20,716 bases of DNA from a virus, in the IMG/VR virus record IMGVR_UViG_3300027861_000235, positions 1 through 20,716 of that record; one strand, 5' to 3'. The notes under the pieces are model-generated. The model was given only the letters and a program-made list of their open reading frames with translations, ran no database searches and was not told the origin of the DNA. Below, piece after piece: positions 1 through 6,183 of the stretch; positions within the stretch are counted from its first letter, which is position 1, and every line of letters starts with the position of its first letter. Both the position numbers and the translations under genes were made by a program.

Positions 1-387
1 TACATTGGGGACTGGAAGCCACTTAGTGGGGAAAACTTTGGGACTATGCTAGAGCACGCAATTATATATGACCAACCTATCACTAATTGGGAGACTCCGA
101 GTGCTGAGAACTGGAGATACTTTGCACCATCTTCGCAGTTTGTCTCTACCTTGGCTCACATAGATATTACTAATATTACTCAAGCTCCTGCTATGATATC
201 TGGAACTATGTCTCCTACTGACTACGATGCCACCCTAAATAGCTGGTCCGCACAAGCGAATACTCATTCTATATCAGGTATTACCGTAGGATTCGGTACT
301 TCTAAGTACTCTCCTGCTGCTGCTGCCGCTCATACTAACTTAACTGTAACTCGTGGGTGGACGATTACTGATGGAGGGCCTGTGTGA
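1..387 (+). CDS. C-terminal end of a BspA-type surface/adhesin-like protein (5' truncated)
   Basis: The reading frame is open from base 1 (first codon TAC) to the TGA at 385-387, giving 128 residues of a protein that starts before the window. An ATG at 46 lies inside this frame and has no good ribosome site, so it is not taken as the start. The end matches a module known from BspA-like and other surface proteins and from some phage tail appendages: a 'sP.dYDatLnsWsaQ' stretch, then 'GfGtSkYSpaaaaAht.L', then GWTITDGG close to the C-terminus. The role is inferred as a host-contact or decoration protein. Its place directly upstream of the head genes is where a terminase might have been expected. 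Function is not proven. Confidence 0.55.
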   Translation, partial: YIGDWKPLSGENFGTMLEHAIIYDQPITNWETPSAENWRYFAPSSQFVSTLAHIDITNITQAPAMISGTMSPTDYDATLNSWSAQANTHSISGITVGFGTSKYSPAAAAAHTNLTVTRGWTITDGGPV

Positions 388-578
388 TGAATTGCTCTGG
401 AGTTGTCAGTAAGTGGGTGTTGGTTTACGGTAATTCAAAGGTTATCGTTGCACAATATAATGATAGTCAAATGACTTGCAGCACTCATACTATTGAGACA
501 TTCGACACTGAAGCTGAGATGGAGGCAAGGATTACCTCTCTCGGCCTAACACCATTACCTCCAGAAGAGGAGCACTAA
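387..578 (+). CDS. Small phage protein of unknown function (63 aa)
   Basis: The ATG at 387 overlaps the TGA of the preceding frame (385-387) by one base and has GGAGGG at 373-378, about 8 bases upstream. A GTG at 384 is an in-frame alternative. The product is a small soluble protein with no signal peptide or membrane segment. It has a beta-rich first half (WVLVYGNSKVIVAQYND) and an acidic second half (TFDTEAEMEARITSLGL) ending in Pro/Glu/His. Tight coupling suggests co-translation with the BspA-type gene. It ends one base before the portal start. I do not recognise a family. Confidence 0.6.
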   Translation: MNCSGVVSKWVLVYGNSKVIVAQYNDSQMTCSTHTIETFDTEAEMEARITSLGLTPLPPEEEH

Positions 579-2267
579 ATGTCAGTAGGCCCTAACCCCA
601 CAGAACCTTACCGCAAACGGTTTGAAGAGCTTCGTAGTATCGTTCAGAAGGATTGGGCGGGTCACTGGAATGAGTTGTCTGAGTACTTTGCTCCCCGTAA
701 GAGTCGGTATTTGACTAGTATGGGTACTGCAGATGACAACTCTGGCAAGAAGAAGAACAGCAAAATCATTAACTCTATCCCTGTTTTGTCTGTAAATAAC
801 CTAACTAGTGGGCTATTTGGTAACATGACCTCTGCTACTAGTAAGTGGTTCCGGCTTGCATTGCGGAATCAAGAGCTGATGAATGATCCTTATGTGAGTC
901 GTTACCTCTATGAAGTTGCTGAAATCATGCTGGAAGTGTTCGGGAAGAGTAACTTTTACGGTGCTATGCACTCTAATTATAACGAATTGGCAGTCTTTGG
1001 TACTGCGGCGATGATGATTGAGGAAGACTTCAGTGATGTTATTCGTTGTAGGCCTTTCACTGCAGGGGAGTATTTCCTTGCTCTGAGTCCCAAGCTTGAA
1101 CCGGATACTCTATATCGCCAGTACAGCATGTCTGTTAGGCAGGTAGTTGAAGAGTATGGTATCGAGAATGTCTCTACTCCGGTCAAGAATATGTACGATA
1201 ACAACCAGGGTGAGAAGCTTATTAAGATTGTAGCCTGTATTCAGCCTATGGTTAAGAATGACCCTGCTGTTAAGATGAACACTGACTTTACCTATGAGTC
1301 TGTTCATTATGAGCAAGATACTGACGAAGGTAAGTTCCTGCGCAGGGGTGGCTACTATGAGAAGCCTTTCATGGCTCCTCGGTGGGATGCTACCTCTACT
1401 GATGTGTATGGTAGGTCTCCTGCGATGGATGCTCTTGGTGACGCTAAAATGCTGCAGAAAGAGGAAGAGAAGAAGCTTAAGGCTCTGGATAAGTTTATTG
1501 ATCCTCCACTTAAAGCTCCATCCTCTATGAAGAATGAAGTTATCTCTCAGGTTCCTGGTGGTGTTACTTATGAGGATGCTACTGAGCCTGGCGCGCAGGG
1601 TGTTCGTACTCTGTATGAGCAGAACTCAGGACTCCCTGCTGCTATTGCTGCTGCGGGTAATGATATTGCTGTAGTTGAGCAAAGGATTCAACGCACCTTC
1701 TTCAATGACTTGTTCCAGACCGTTATCAATGAGTCTAAGAGAATGACTGCTACTGAGGTTGCTCAGCGTAGGGAAGAGAAGCTATCGTTGCTTGGTCCAG
1801 TGGTCAACAGGTTGCAGTCCGAAGTGCTTGGTAACGCTATTGAGCGTACCTTTGCTATCTGTGAAGGCCTTGGTATGTTCCCTGAAGTTCCTGAAATCAT
1901 GGCAGGTAGACCTGTAGAGATACAGTATATCAGTGCCCTGGCTCAGGCTCAGTCAGTTGTGACTACTCAGTCAGTGGAGCAGGTCTTTGCCTTTGCAGGA
2001 AACCTCTCTGCAGTCTATCCAGAAGTCCTTGACCGGCTTGATGCTGATGAAGCTATTGAGTCTTATGCAGAAGATTATGGTGTACCACCTCACCTCATTC
2101 GTAGTGATGAAGAGGTGGAGGAAATACGGGCAGCTAGAGCGCAGGCGCAACAGCAGGCACAGCAACAGGAAGCTATGGCTCAGTCTGCCCAAAATGCCAA
2201 GGTACTATCTGAAACTGAAGTAGGTGGTAACAACGCTCTTGCCTCTATCATGGGAGATGTAGGCTGA
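579..2267 (+). CDS. Portal protein (podovirus head-tail connector)
   Basis: This 562-residue protein is expected to form the dodecameric ring at the unique capsid vertex through which DNA is packaged and ejected. The length is normal for podovirus portals. Visible family marks are the N-terminal 'DW..HWNELSEYFAPRKSRYL' region (about residues 25-46), the central 'YGRSPAMDALGDAKMLQKEEE' helix region (about 278-298, positions 1410-1475), and a Gln/Ala-rich C-terminal coil (QQQAQQQ, about 525-535) typical of the portal crown or barrel. The ATG at 579 follows GAGGAG in 'agaagaggagcactaa'. The gene opens the head block and shares one base with the next start (TGATGA). Identification rests on the head-to-tail connecting protein family pattern and synteny. 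Confidence 0.93.
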   Translation: MSVGPNPTEPYRKRFEELRSIVQKDWAGHWNELSEYFAPRKSRYLTSMGTADDNSGKKKNSKIINSIPVLSVNNLTSGLFGNMTSATSKWFRLALRNQELMNDPYVSRYLYEVAEIMLEVFGKSNFYGAMHSNYNELAVFGTAAMMIEEDFSDVIRCRPFTAGEYFLALSPKLEPDTLYRQYSMSVRQVVEEYGIENVSTPVKNMYDNNQGEKLIKIVACIQPMVKNDPAVKMNTDFTYESVHYEQDTDEGKFLRRGGYYEKPFMAPRWDATSTDVYGRSPAMDALGDAKMLQKEEEKKLKALDKFIDPPLKAPSSMKNEVISQVPGGVTYEDATEPGAQGVRTLYEQNSGLPAAIAAAGNDIAVVEQRIQRTFFNDLFQTVINESKRMTATEVAQRREEKLSLLGPVVNRLQSEVLGNAIERTFAICEGLGMFPEVPEIMAGRPVEIQYISALAQAQSVVTTQSVEQVFAFAGNLSAVYPEVLDRLDADEAIESYAEDYGVPPHLIRSDEEVEEIRAARAQAQQQAQQQEAMAQSAQNAKVLSETEVGGNNALASIMGDVG

Positions 2268-2560
2268 TGAATTCTGCAGATGAAGAGTCCATAGAGGAAC
2301 GCAATCTGAGGGTAAGGGTTGAGACTGAAAACTATGAAATGGCTATCAAATCCCTGCTAAACTCTGAAGAGGGGAGTTTCTTTTTTAAAAGATTCTTCTC
2401 AAAGGCAAAGATTTTTAGCAAGACTTTCACAGGGAATAGCCAGACTTACTACAATGAAGGCCAACGAGAAATGGCCTTAGATTACTTTAAAGAGTTTTCT
2501 CGGATATGTCCTGGAGAGATGTCCGAACTTTGGTTGTCCATTATTGAGGAGGAGAAATAG
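2267..2560 (+). CDS. Bbp19-like small virion-associated protein
   Basis: The 97-residue product starts at an ATG overlapping the portal stop by one base, so it is translationally coupled. The body carries the pattern I associate with the Bbp19 family of Bordetella phage BPP-1 and relatives: a hydrophobic/basic helix (FFFKRFFSKAKIFSKTFTGNSQTYYNEGQRE) followed by a helix ending in acidic residues. The 'F.GNSQTYYNEGQR' core is the best match. Its place between portal and scaffold is also where this family occurs. The precise role is unknown; a structural or assembly part in the head is likely. No signal peptide or membrane helix is convincing. Confidence 0.7.
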   Translation: MNSADEESIEERNLRVRVETENYEMAIKSLLNSEEGSFFFKRFFSKAKIFSKTFTGNSQTYYNEGQREMALDYFKEFSRICPGEMSELWLSIIEEEK

Positions 2561-3241
2561 ATGAGTGAAGAAGGTGTTACAGCGGAGGAAGGTACAGTGG
2601 ATAACACCACTACAGTAGATAACTCTGCAGATAATGCTGGTGGTACGGGTGCTGTTGATGCAGGTACTGAGAATGTTCTTGGTGCAGGTGTTGAATCGGA
2701 TGCGACTGTTGATGTGGGTGCAGGTGAGAGTCTTCTTGATGGTGAGGCAGGTGAGGTTGCTCCTGTTGCTCCTGAAAGCTATGAGTCTTTTACTGTTCCT
2801 GAAGGATTTGAAACAGACGATGAATCTGTAGAGCAGTTCTCATCTATGGCAAAGGAGTTGGACTTGAGCCAGGAACAGGCTCAGAAGCTCCTCAATAAGC
2901 AGGCCGAGCTTAATGCTGATATGAAAGCACAAGCAGAGACTGCAAGAGTCCAAAGAGAGCAAAGCTGGGTTGACGAGCTTAAAGCTGATGCTGTCGTTGG
3001 AGGTAAGAACCTGCCGGAAACGGTGGAGAGAGCTAATCGTACTCTACGGAATCTAGGTTCCCCTGAATTGATTAGTTTAATTAAAGAAAATGGTTATGGG
3101 AATAATCCCGCAGTCGTCAAGTTTATGGCGAATATTGATAAGAAGTTGGGTGAAGATAGCATGGTTGAGGGTAAAGGAACTACCATCTTGAATAAGACCG
3201 CTGCTCAGGTCATGTTTGACCACCCAAGTTCACAGGCTTAA
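2561..3241 (+). CDS. Capsid scaffolding protein
   Basis: This 226-residue protein is expected to guide procapsid assembly inside the shell and then leave. The first 97 residues contain no Lys or Arg and are rich in Glu, Asp, Gly, Val and Thr. A short 'SYESFTVPEGFE' element (about 73-84) leads into helices 'LDLSQEQAQKLLNKQAELNADMK' and 'QSWVDELKADAVVGGKNLPETV'. The C-terminal part has 'NGYGNNPAVVKFMANIDKKLGEDS', a common ending of scaffolds next to the major capsid gene. The start ATG follows GAGGAGGAG at 2546-2554. Length, helix content, charge polarity and location fit the scaffold class. No protease motif is visible. Confidence 0.85.
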   Translation: MSEEGVTAEEGTVDNTTTVDNSADNAGGTGAVDAGTENVLGAGVESDATVDVGAGESLLDGEAGEVAPVAPESYESFTVPEGFETDDESVEQFSSMAKELDLSQEQAQKLLNKQAELNADMKAQAETARVQREQSWVDELKADAVVGGKNLPETVERANRTLRNLGSPELISLIKENGYGNNPAVVKFMANIDKKLGEDSMVEGKGTTILNKTAAQVMFDHPSSQA

Positions 3242-3259
3242 TGAAATAGGAGATACACA

Positions 3260-4255
3260 ATGGCTACTCTAGCTACTAACGTACAAACCCTTGCAGATCA
3301 CGCTAAGATGCTTGATCCAGATGGTAAGGTTGACTACATCGTAGACACCATTACTGAACGCAATGACATTCTTGAAGACATGGTTTGGAAAGAAGGTAAC
3401 TTGCCTACTGGTGAGCTGACTACCGTTCTTACCGGACTCCCTTCTGTTGCATGGCGTATGCTGAACTACGGCTACCAACCTAGTAAGATGACCACTAAGC
3501 AGGTCACTGATACCTGTGGTATGCTCGGAACCTTTGGCGAAGTTGATAAGGACATTGCCAACCTGAACGGTAACACTGCCGAATACCGCATGAAGCAAGA
3601 TGCCAAGCGTCTCAAGGCCCTCGGTCAAGAGTTTGCTAGCACCTTCTTCTATGGTAACACTGATACCGCTCCTGAAGAGTTCCTGGGTCTTACTCCACGC
3701 TATTCCAGCAAGTCTGCTGCTAATGGTGCTAATATTCTTCTCGGTGGTGGTTCTGGCTCAGACAATACCTCTATGTGGCTCTTGACCTTTGGTGAAGAAG
3801 AAGGTGGATACGGTATCTATCCCAAGGGTTCTAAGGCTGGTATTGAAGCTACTGACCTCGGTCAACAGGTTCTTACTGATGTTGCTGGTGGTAAGTACCT
3901 CGGCTTCCAAAACCACTACCAATGGAAGTGTGGTTACACCATGAAGAACTGGAAGTACAACGTTCGTATCCCGAACATTGATATTTCTGACCTTACCAAG
4001 AATGCTTCTGCAGGTGCCGACCTGATCGATCTTATGATTCAGGCCACTCACCGTAACGAAGATACCTCTGCAGGTAAGACTGCATTCTACTGTAACCGTA
4101 CTGTCCTGAGCTTCTTGGACCGTCAGACTTACAATAGTGATAATATGAATCTCTCTTACGATAAGGACCCACATGGTAAGCGTGTAATGACCTTCCGTGG
4201 AATCCCTGTTCGTCGTTGTGATTCATTGGTAGAGAACGAAGCTCTGGTATCCTAG
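3260..4255 (+). CDS. Major capsid protein, epsilon15 gp7/BPP-1 type
   Basis: The 331-residue product is the shell protein (HK97 fold expected). Strong family signatures are 'DGKVDYIVDTITERNDILEDM' near residues 21-41, 'WKEGNLPTGELTTVLTGLPSVAWRMLNYG' (about 43-71), 'QVTDTCGMLGTFGEVDKDIA' (about 80-99), 'EFASTFFYGNTDTAPEEFLGLTPRY' (about 124-148), 'GIYPKGSKAGIEATDLG', and 'HYQWKCGYTMKNWKYNVRIPNID'. These belong to the GP7-like capsid family of phage epsilon15, BPP-1 and relatives rather than the T7 gp10 family. The RBS is an AGGAG just upstream of ATG 3260. A hairpin follows the stop, as expected for a very highly expressed gene. Confidence 0.95.
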   Translation: MATLATNVQTLADHAKMLDPDGKVDYIVDTITERNDILEDMVWKEGNLPTGELTTVLTGLPSVAWRMLNYGYQPSKMTTKQVTDTCGMLGTFGEVDKDIANLNGNTAEYRMKQDAKRLKALGQEFASTFFYGNTDTAPEEFLGLTPRYSSKSAANGANILLGGGSGSDNTSMWLLTFGEEEGGYGIYPKGSKAGIEATDLGQQVLTDVAGGKYLGFQNHYQWKCGYTMKNWKYNVRIPNIDISDLTKNASAGADLIDLMIQATHRNEDTSAGKTAFYCNRTVLSFLDRQTYNSDNMNLSYDKDPHGKRVMTFRGIPVRRCDSLVENEALVS

Positions 4256-4264
4256 CCTCACTCT

Positions 4265-4303
4265 CCTCTGGGGGGACACTGGGTTCCCCTGGAGGTATTT
4301 TAG
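4265..4303 (+). terminator. Probable (leaky) intrinsic terminator after the capsid gene
   Basis: The arms 4265-4276 (CCTCTGGGGGGA) and 4284-4295 (TTCCCCTGGAGG) can pair over 12 positions with three G-U wobbles, around a 7-base loop. A weak T-rich run (tattttagtt) follows. The imperfect U tract suggests partial termination, which would lower expression of downstream genes relative to the capsid gene. Confidence 0.55.
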
Positions 4304-4327
4304 TTAAATGAACAAGGAGATATAAAG

Positions 4328-4717
4328 ATGATTATGGACAAGCAGCTCGTTATGAGCGAAGATCAGGCAGTTACCGCTACTGCCGTTAGTACTAATGTCC
4401 TTGACCTTGGCGCAGGTGGAGTTGCTGAAGGGCATCCTATCCGCATTAACTGCCAAGTAACTGAGGCGTTTGACAACTGTACTTCTCTTGATGTTAAGGT
4501 TCAGACTGATGATAACGCTTCATTCAGTTCTGCTACTGAGCTTCAGAGTGTGTTGGTTCCACTGGCTTCTTTGGCCATTGGTTATCAGGTTCCTCTCGGA
4601 ACTCTTAATGGTCCTGTTGAGCAGTACCTTCGTATGAACTATGTTGTTGCAGGTAGTGCTCCCAGTGTTGGGACTATTACTTCTGCTCTCGTTCTTGACA
4701 AACAGACTAACGCTTAG
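4328..4717 (+). CDS. Bbp16-family capsid cement (decoration) protein
   Basis: This 129-residue protein matches the Bbp16 capsid cement pattern: an N-terminal 'MIMDKQLVMSEDQAVTATA' arm, 'STNVLDLGAGG', a beta core 'SLDVKVQTDDNASFSSATEL', 'VPLGTLNGPVEQYLRMNYVV' and the C-terminal 'TSALVLDKQ'. In BPP-1-like phages this protein binds the outside of the expanded capsid and stabilises it. Its place directly downstream of the major capsid gene agrees. AAGGAG at 4314-4319 supports ATG 4328 over the internal ATG at 4334. It sits between two hairpin terminators, so its level may be tuned separately from the capsid protein. Confidence 0.85.
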   Translation: MIMDKQLVMSEDQAVTATAVSTNVLDLGAGGVAEGHPIRINCQVTEAFDNCTSLDVKVQTDDNASFSSATELQSVLVPLASLAIGYQVPLGTLNGPVEQYLRMNYVVAGSAPSVGTITSALVLDKQTNA

Positions 4718-4728
4718 GAGATAGACTA

Positions 4729-4962
4729 ATGGAATATACCTGTATTCGGAAGTGCTACTTTATGGATCGTCTTATCAAGGAAGATCAAGTCATTACTATT
4801 AATGATCCTAGTGATCAGGACAAGATGATGCTTGATCGTTGCTTTGAGTGTGATGAACCTGCACCTAAGAAGCGTACCCGTAAAGTTGCACCTAAGAAGG
4901 CTGAGGAGAAGAAGACTGAAGATAAGTTGCCTGACTCTCCGGCTCCAGGTTTCCTTGAGTAA
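4729..4962 (+). CDS. Small Lys-rich protein of unknown function
   Basis: The 77-residue product follows the cement gene by 11 bases, with GGAG in 'taggagatagactaatgg'. The N-terminal half (MEYTCIRKCYFMDRLIKEDQVITI) resembles short beta proteins often found just after capsid or cement genes, with Cys at residues 5, 9, 38 and 41. The C-terminal half is a charged, probably disordered Lys/Glu/Pro tail (KKRTRKVAPKKAEEKKTED) that could touch nucleic acid or capsid. A head-completion or accessory role is only inferred from position. I do not recognise a named family. Confidence 0.65.
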   Translation: MEYTCIRKCYFMDRLIKEDQVITINDPSDQDKMMLDRCFECDEPAPKKRTRKVAPKKAEEKKTEDKLPDSPAPGFLE

Positions 4963-4970
4963 ATTTCTAT

Positions 4971-5005
4971 GGGGGGAGGGGTTGTCTCTCCCCCCTTTTT
5001 TGTTT
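4971..5005 (+). terminator. Strong intrinsic terminator closing the head operon
   Basis: GGGGGGAG (4971-4978) pairs perfectly with CTCCCCCC (4988-4995). The stem can extend to 11 pairs with two G-U wobbles and a 3-base loop (4982-4984). A run of T with one G (ttttttgtttt) follows at once from 4996. This is the clearest rho-independent terminator in the window and separates the head genes from the lysis and tail genes. Confidence 0.9.
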
Positions 5006-5023
5006 TAGAGTAGGAGAAGTAAA

Positions 5024-5284
5024 ATGGCTGTAGAACCTGGGAAGGATACCAGTGAGTATAAAGAAGCTAAAAGCGCAAGTGTTTGGGGTATTGTTGCAAT
5101 GTTACTTGGTACTCTCATTACTATTGGGGGTGCTGTTGCGGAGGCCCTTGGAACTGATACCAAGTCCGCTATAATCGCAGGTGCTATTGTAGCCACTGCA
5201 GGTGTTCTTCAGAAGACGTTTGTCTCTCTAGGGTACATCAAGAGCCGCAGTGATGTTAAGGTCGCTGATGAGCCTTCTAAGTAG
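5024..5284 (+). CDS. Putative two-TM phage holin
   Basis: The 86-residue protein has a charged N-terminus, two hydrophobic helices (about residues 20-42, SVWGIVAMLLGTLITIGGAV..., and 48-70, SAIIAGAIVATAGVLQKTFV) joined by a short polar turn, and a charged C-terminal tail. Size and topology fit a class II holin, which would form holes in the inner membrane at the end of infection. A TAGGAG lies just upstream of ATG 5024. The gene comes right after a strong terminator and before a small lipoprotein gene, a combination typical of lysis cassettes. No endolysin is seen nearby, so the call rests on topology and context. Another small membrane protein is the alternative. Confidence 0.6.
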   Translation: MAVEPGKDTSEYKEAKSASVWGIVAMLLGTLITIGGAVAEALGTDTKSAIIAGAIVATAGVLQKTFVSLGYIKSRSDVKVADEPSK

Positions 5285-5289
5285 TCTTA

Positions 5290-5331
5290 TTGGACCTATT
5301 ATTAAATTTATAATTCTCGCACTGTACGAGA
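5290..5331 (+). promoter_or_regulatory. Possible promoter/operator in the 62-base gap
   Basis: A perfect TATAAT lies at 5309-5314. The best upstream -35-like elements are poor: TTGGAC at 5290 gives only a 13-base spacer. A 5-bp inverted repeat (TCTCG/CGAGA, 5315-5319 with 5327-5331, 7-base loop) follows and could be an operator or a 5' mRNA hairpin. It would restart transcription after the terminator at 4971-5005. This is a weak call. Confidence 0.25.
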
Positions 5332-5346
5332 TTCGGGAGCAAAGTA

Positions 5347-5586
5347 ATGAAGCGATCCAAGCTGATGATTGTGCTGATGGTGCTTCTGGGGAATTGTTTT
5401 CTCGTAACCTCCTGTAGTTCTTTTCGCAAGGCGATTTATGTTCCTCCTGGGGCGGCAGTCGAAGTTAGGACTGAGTGTATGGTTCCAGTGTGGGTAACAG
5501 TAGAAGATAAAAAGATTCGGGGTTGGGCTAAGGCAGGCCAGTATTGGCGTCTTGGCCCTCCCCCGTGGGTGCGTAAGGAGAAATAA
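5347..5586 (+). CDS. Small phage lipoprotein (o-spanin-like candidate)
   Basis: The 79-residue product has a lipoprotein signal: basic MKRSK, a hydrophobic core (LMIVLMVLLG), and a lipobox ending V-T-S-C with the lipidated Cys at residue 23. The mature part (about 57 aa) contains 'YVPPGAAVEVR' and ends with a Pro-rich 'LGPPPW' stretch. An outer-membrane anchor next to a holin candidate suggests a role in the last lysis step, like an o-spanin. However, no inner-membrane partner is encoded in another frame here and there is no C-terminal TM for a u-spanin. Phage lipoproteins with the 'YVPPG.aV' pattern occur in other phages without proven function. The stop overlaps the RBS region of the next gene. 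Confidence 0.6.
   Translation: MKRSKLMIVLMVLLGNCFLVTSCSSFRKAIYVPPGAAVEVRTECMVPVWVTVEDKKIRGWAKAGQYWRLGPPPWVRKEK
5575..5580 (+). promoter_or_regulatory. RBS that fixes the adaptor start
   Basis: AAGGAG ends 7 bases before ATG 5588. It favours that start over the in-frame upstream ATG at 5552, which would overlap the lipoprotein gene by 35 bases and has no such site. Confidence 0.8.
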
Positions 5587-5587
5587 G

Positions 5588-6181
5588 ATGAGTACTAAAA
5601 CTGAAATCTGTAATTACGCACTTGAGTATATTGGCAGAAAGACTATTGCTAATATTGATGCCGTTCCTGGCACCCGTGAAACAAATGTATGTAAGCGGTT
5701 CTACGATTTGGCTAGGCAGGGAGTACTGCGTGATCATAAGTGGGGGTTTGCCACTAGATCTATTACTCTTGCCTCTGTAGATACTGCAGACTTTGTAGGT
5801 TGGGACTATGCTTATCAATACCCTGTTGATGCACTGTATGCGAGTGAGATTTATAACTCTGCAGAATCTGACCCTATTGCCTACACAATTGAATCTAACC
5901 ATGACCTTGACGGTAAGTTTATTCTTACTGACCAAGATGACGCTATACTTATTTACGTTGCTGATACTGATGAGACTCACCTGTTTGACTCTCAGTTTGT
6001 AGAGGCTCTATCATTTAAACTTGCTGCTATGATTACTGTTCCGCTCAAGGGTGAGAACCAGTTGCAGCAGACTATGGCTCAGAACTATGGCATGGCAATA
6101 ACTAAGGCTAAGGCTAGTGATAGTAATGAGCGTCACGCTGAACCGAATACTGATAGTAGTCTACTCAACTCCAGGAGCTAG
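5588..6181 (+). CDS. Head-tail adaptor (T7 gp11-like tail tubular protein A family)
   Basis: With the start at 5588 the product has 197 residues, the usual size of podovirus adaptors. The family pattern is clear: 'EICNYALEYIGRKTIANID', then 'ETNVCKRFYDLARQGVLRDHKWGFATRSITL' (about 31-61), and a C-terminal helix region 'FVEALSFKLAAMITVPLKGENQLQQTMAQNYGMAITKAKASD' where the protein typically docks on the portal. It is expected to form the ring under the portal and to carry the nozzle. The next gene starts 3 bases after the stop. Confidence 0.87.
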   Translation: MSTKTEICNYALEYIGRKTIANIDAVPGTRETNVCKRFYDLARQGVLRDHKWGFATRSITLASVDTADFVGWDYAYQYPVDALYASEIYNSAESDPIAYTIESNHDLDGKFILTDQDDAILIYVADTDETHLFDSQFVEALSFKLAAMITVPLKGENQLQQTMAQNYGMAITKAKASDSNERHAEPNTDSSLLNSRS

Positions 6182-6183
6182 AT

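Noticed and set aside
3269-4226. Antisense ORFs of 119, 138 and 64 codons across the capsid gene
   Set aside because: They lie opposite a strongly conserved capsid gene, have no good RBS and no family likeness. They arise from its codon bias.
5552-5587. Extended start for the adaptor protein
   Set aside because: The extra 12 residues overlap the lipoprotein gene and lack an RBS. ATG 5588 has AAGGAG at proper spacing and matches the family N-terminus.
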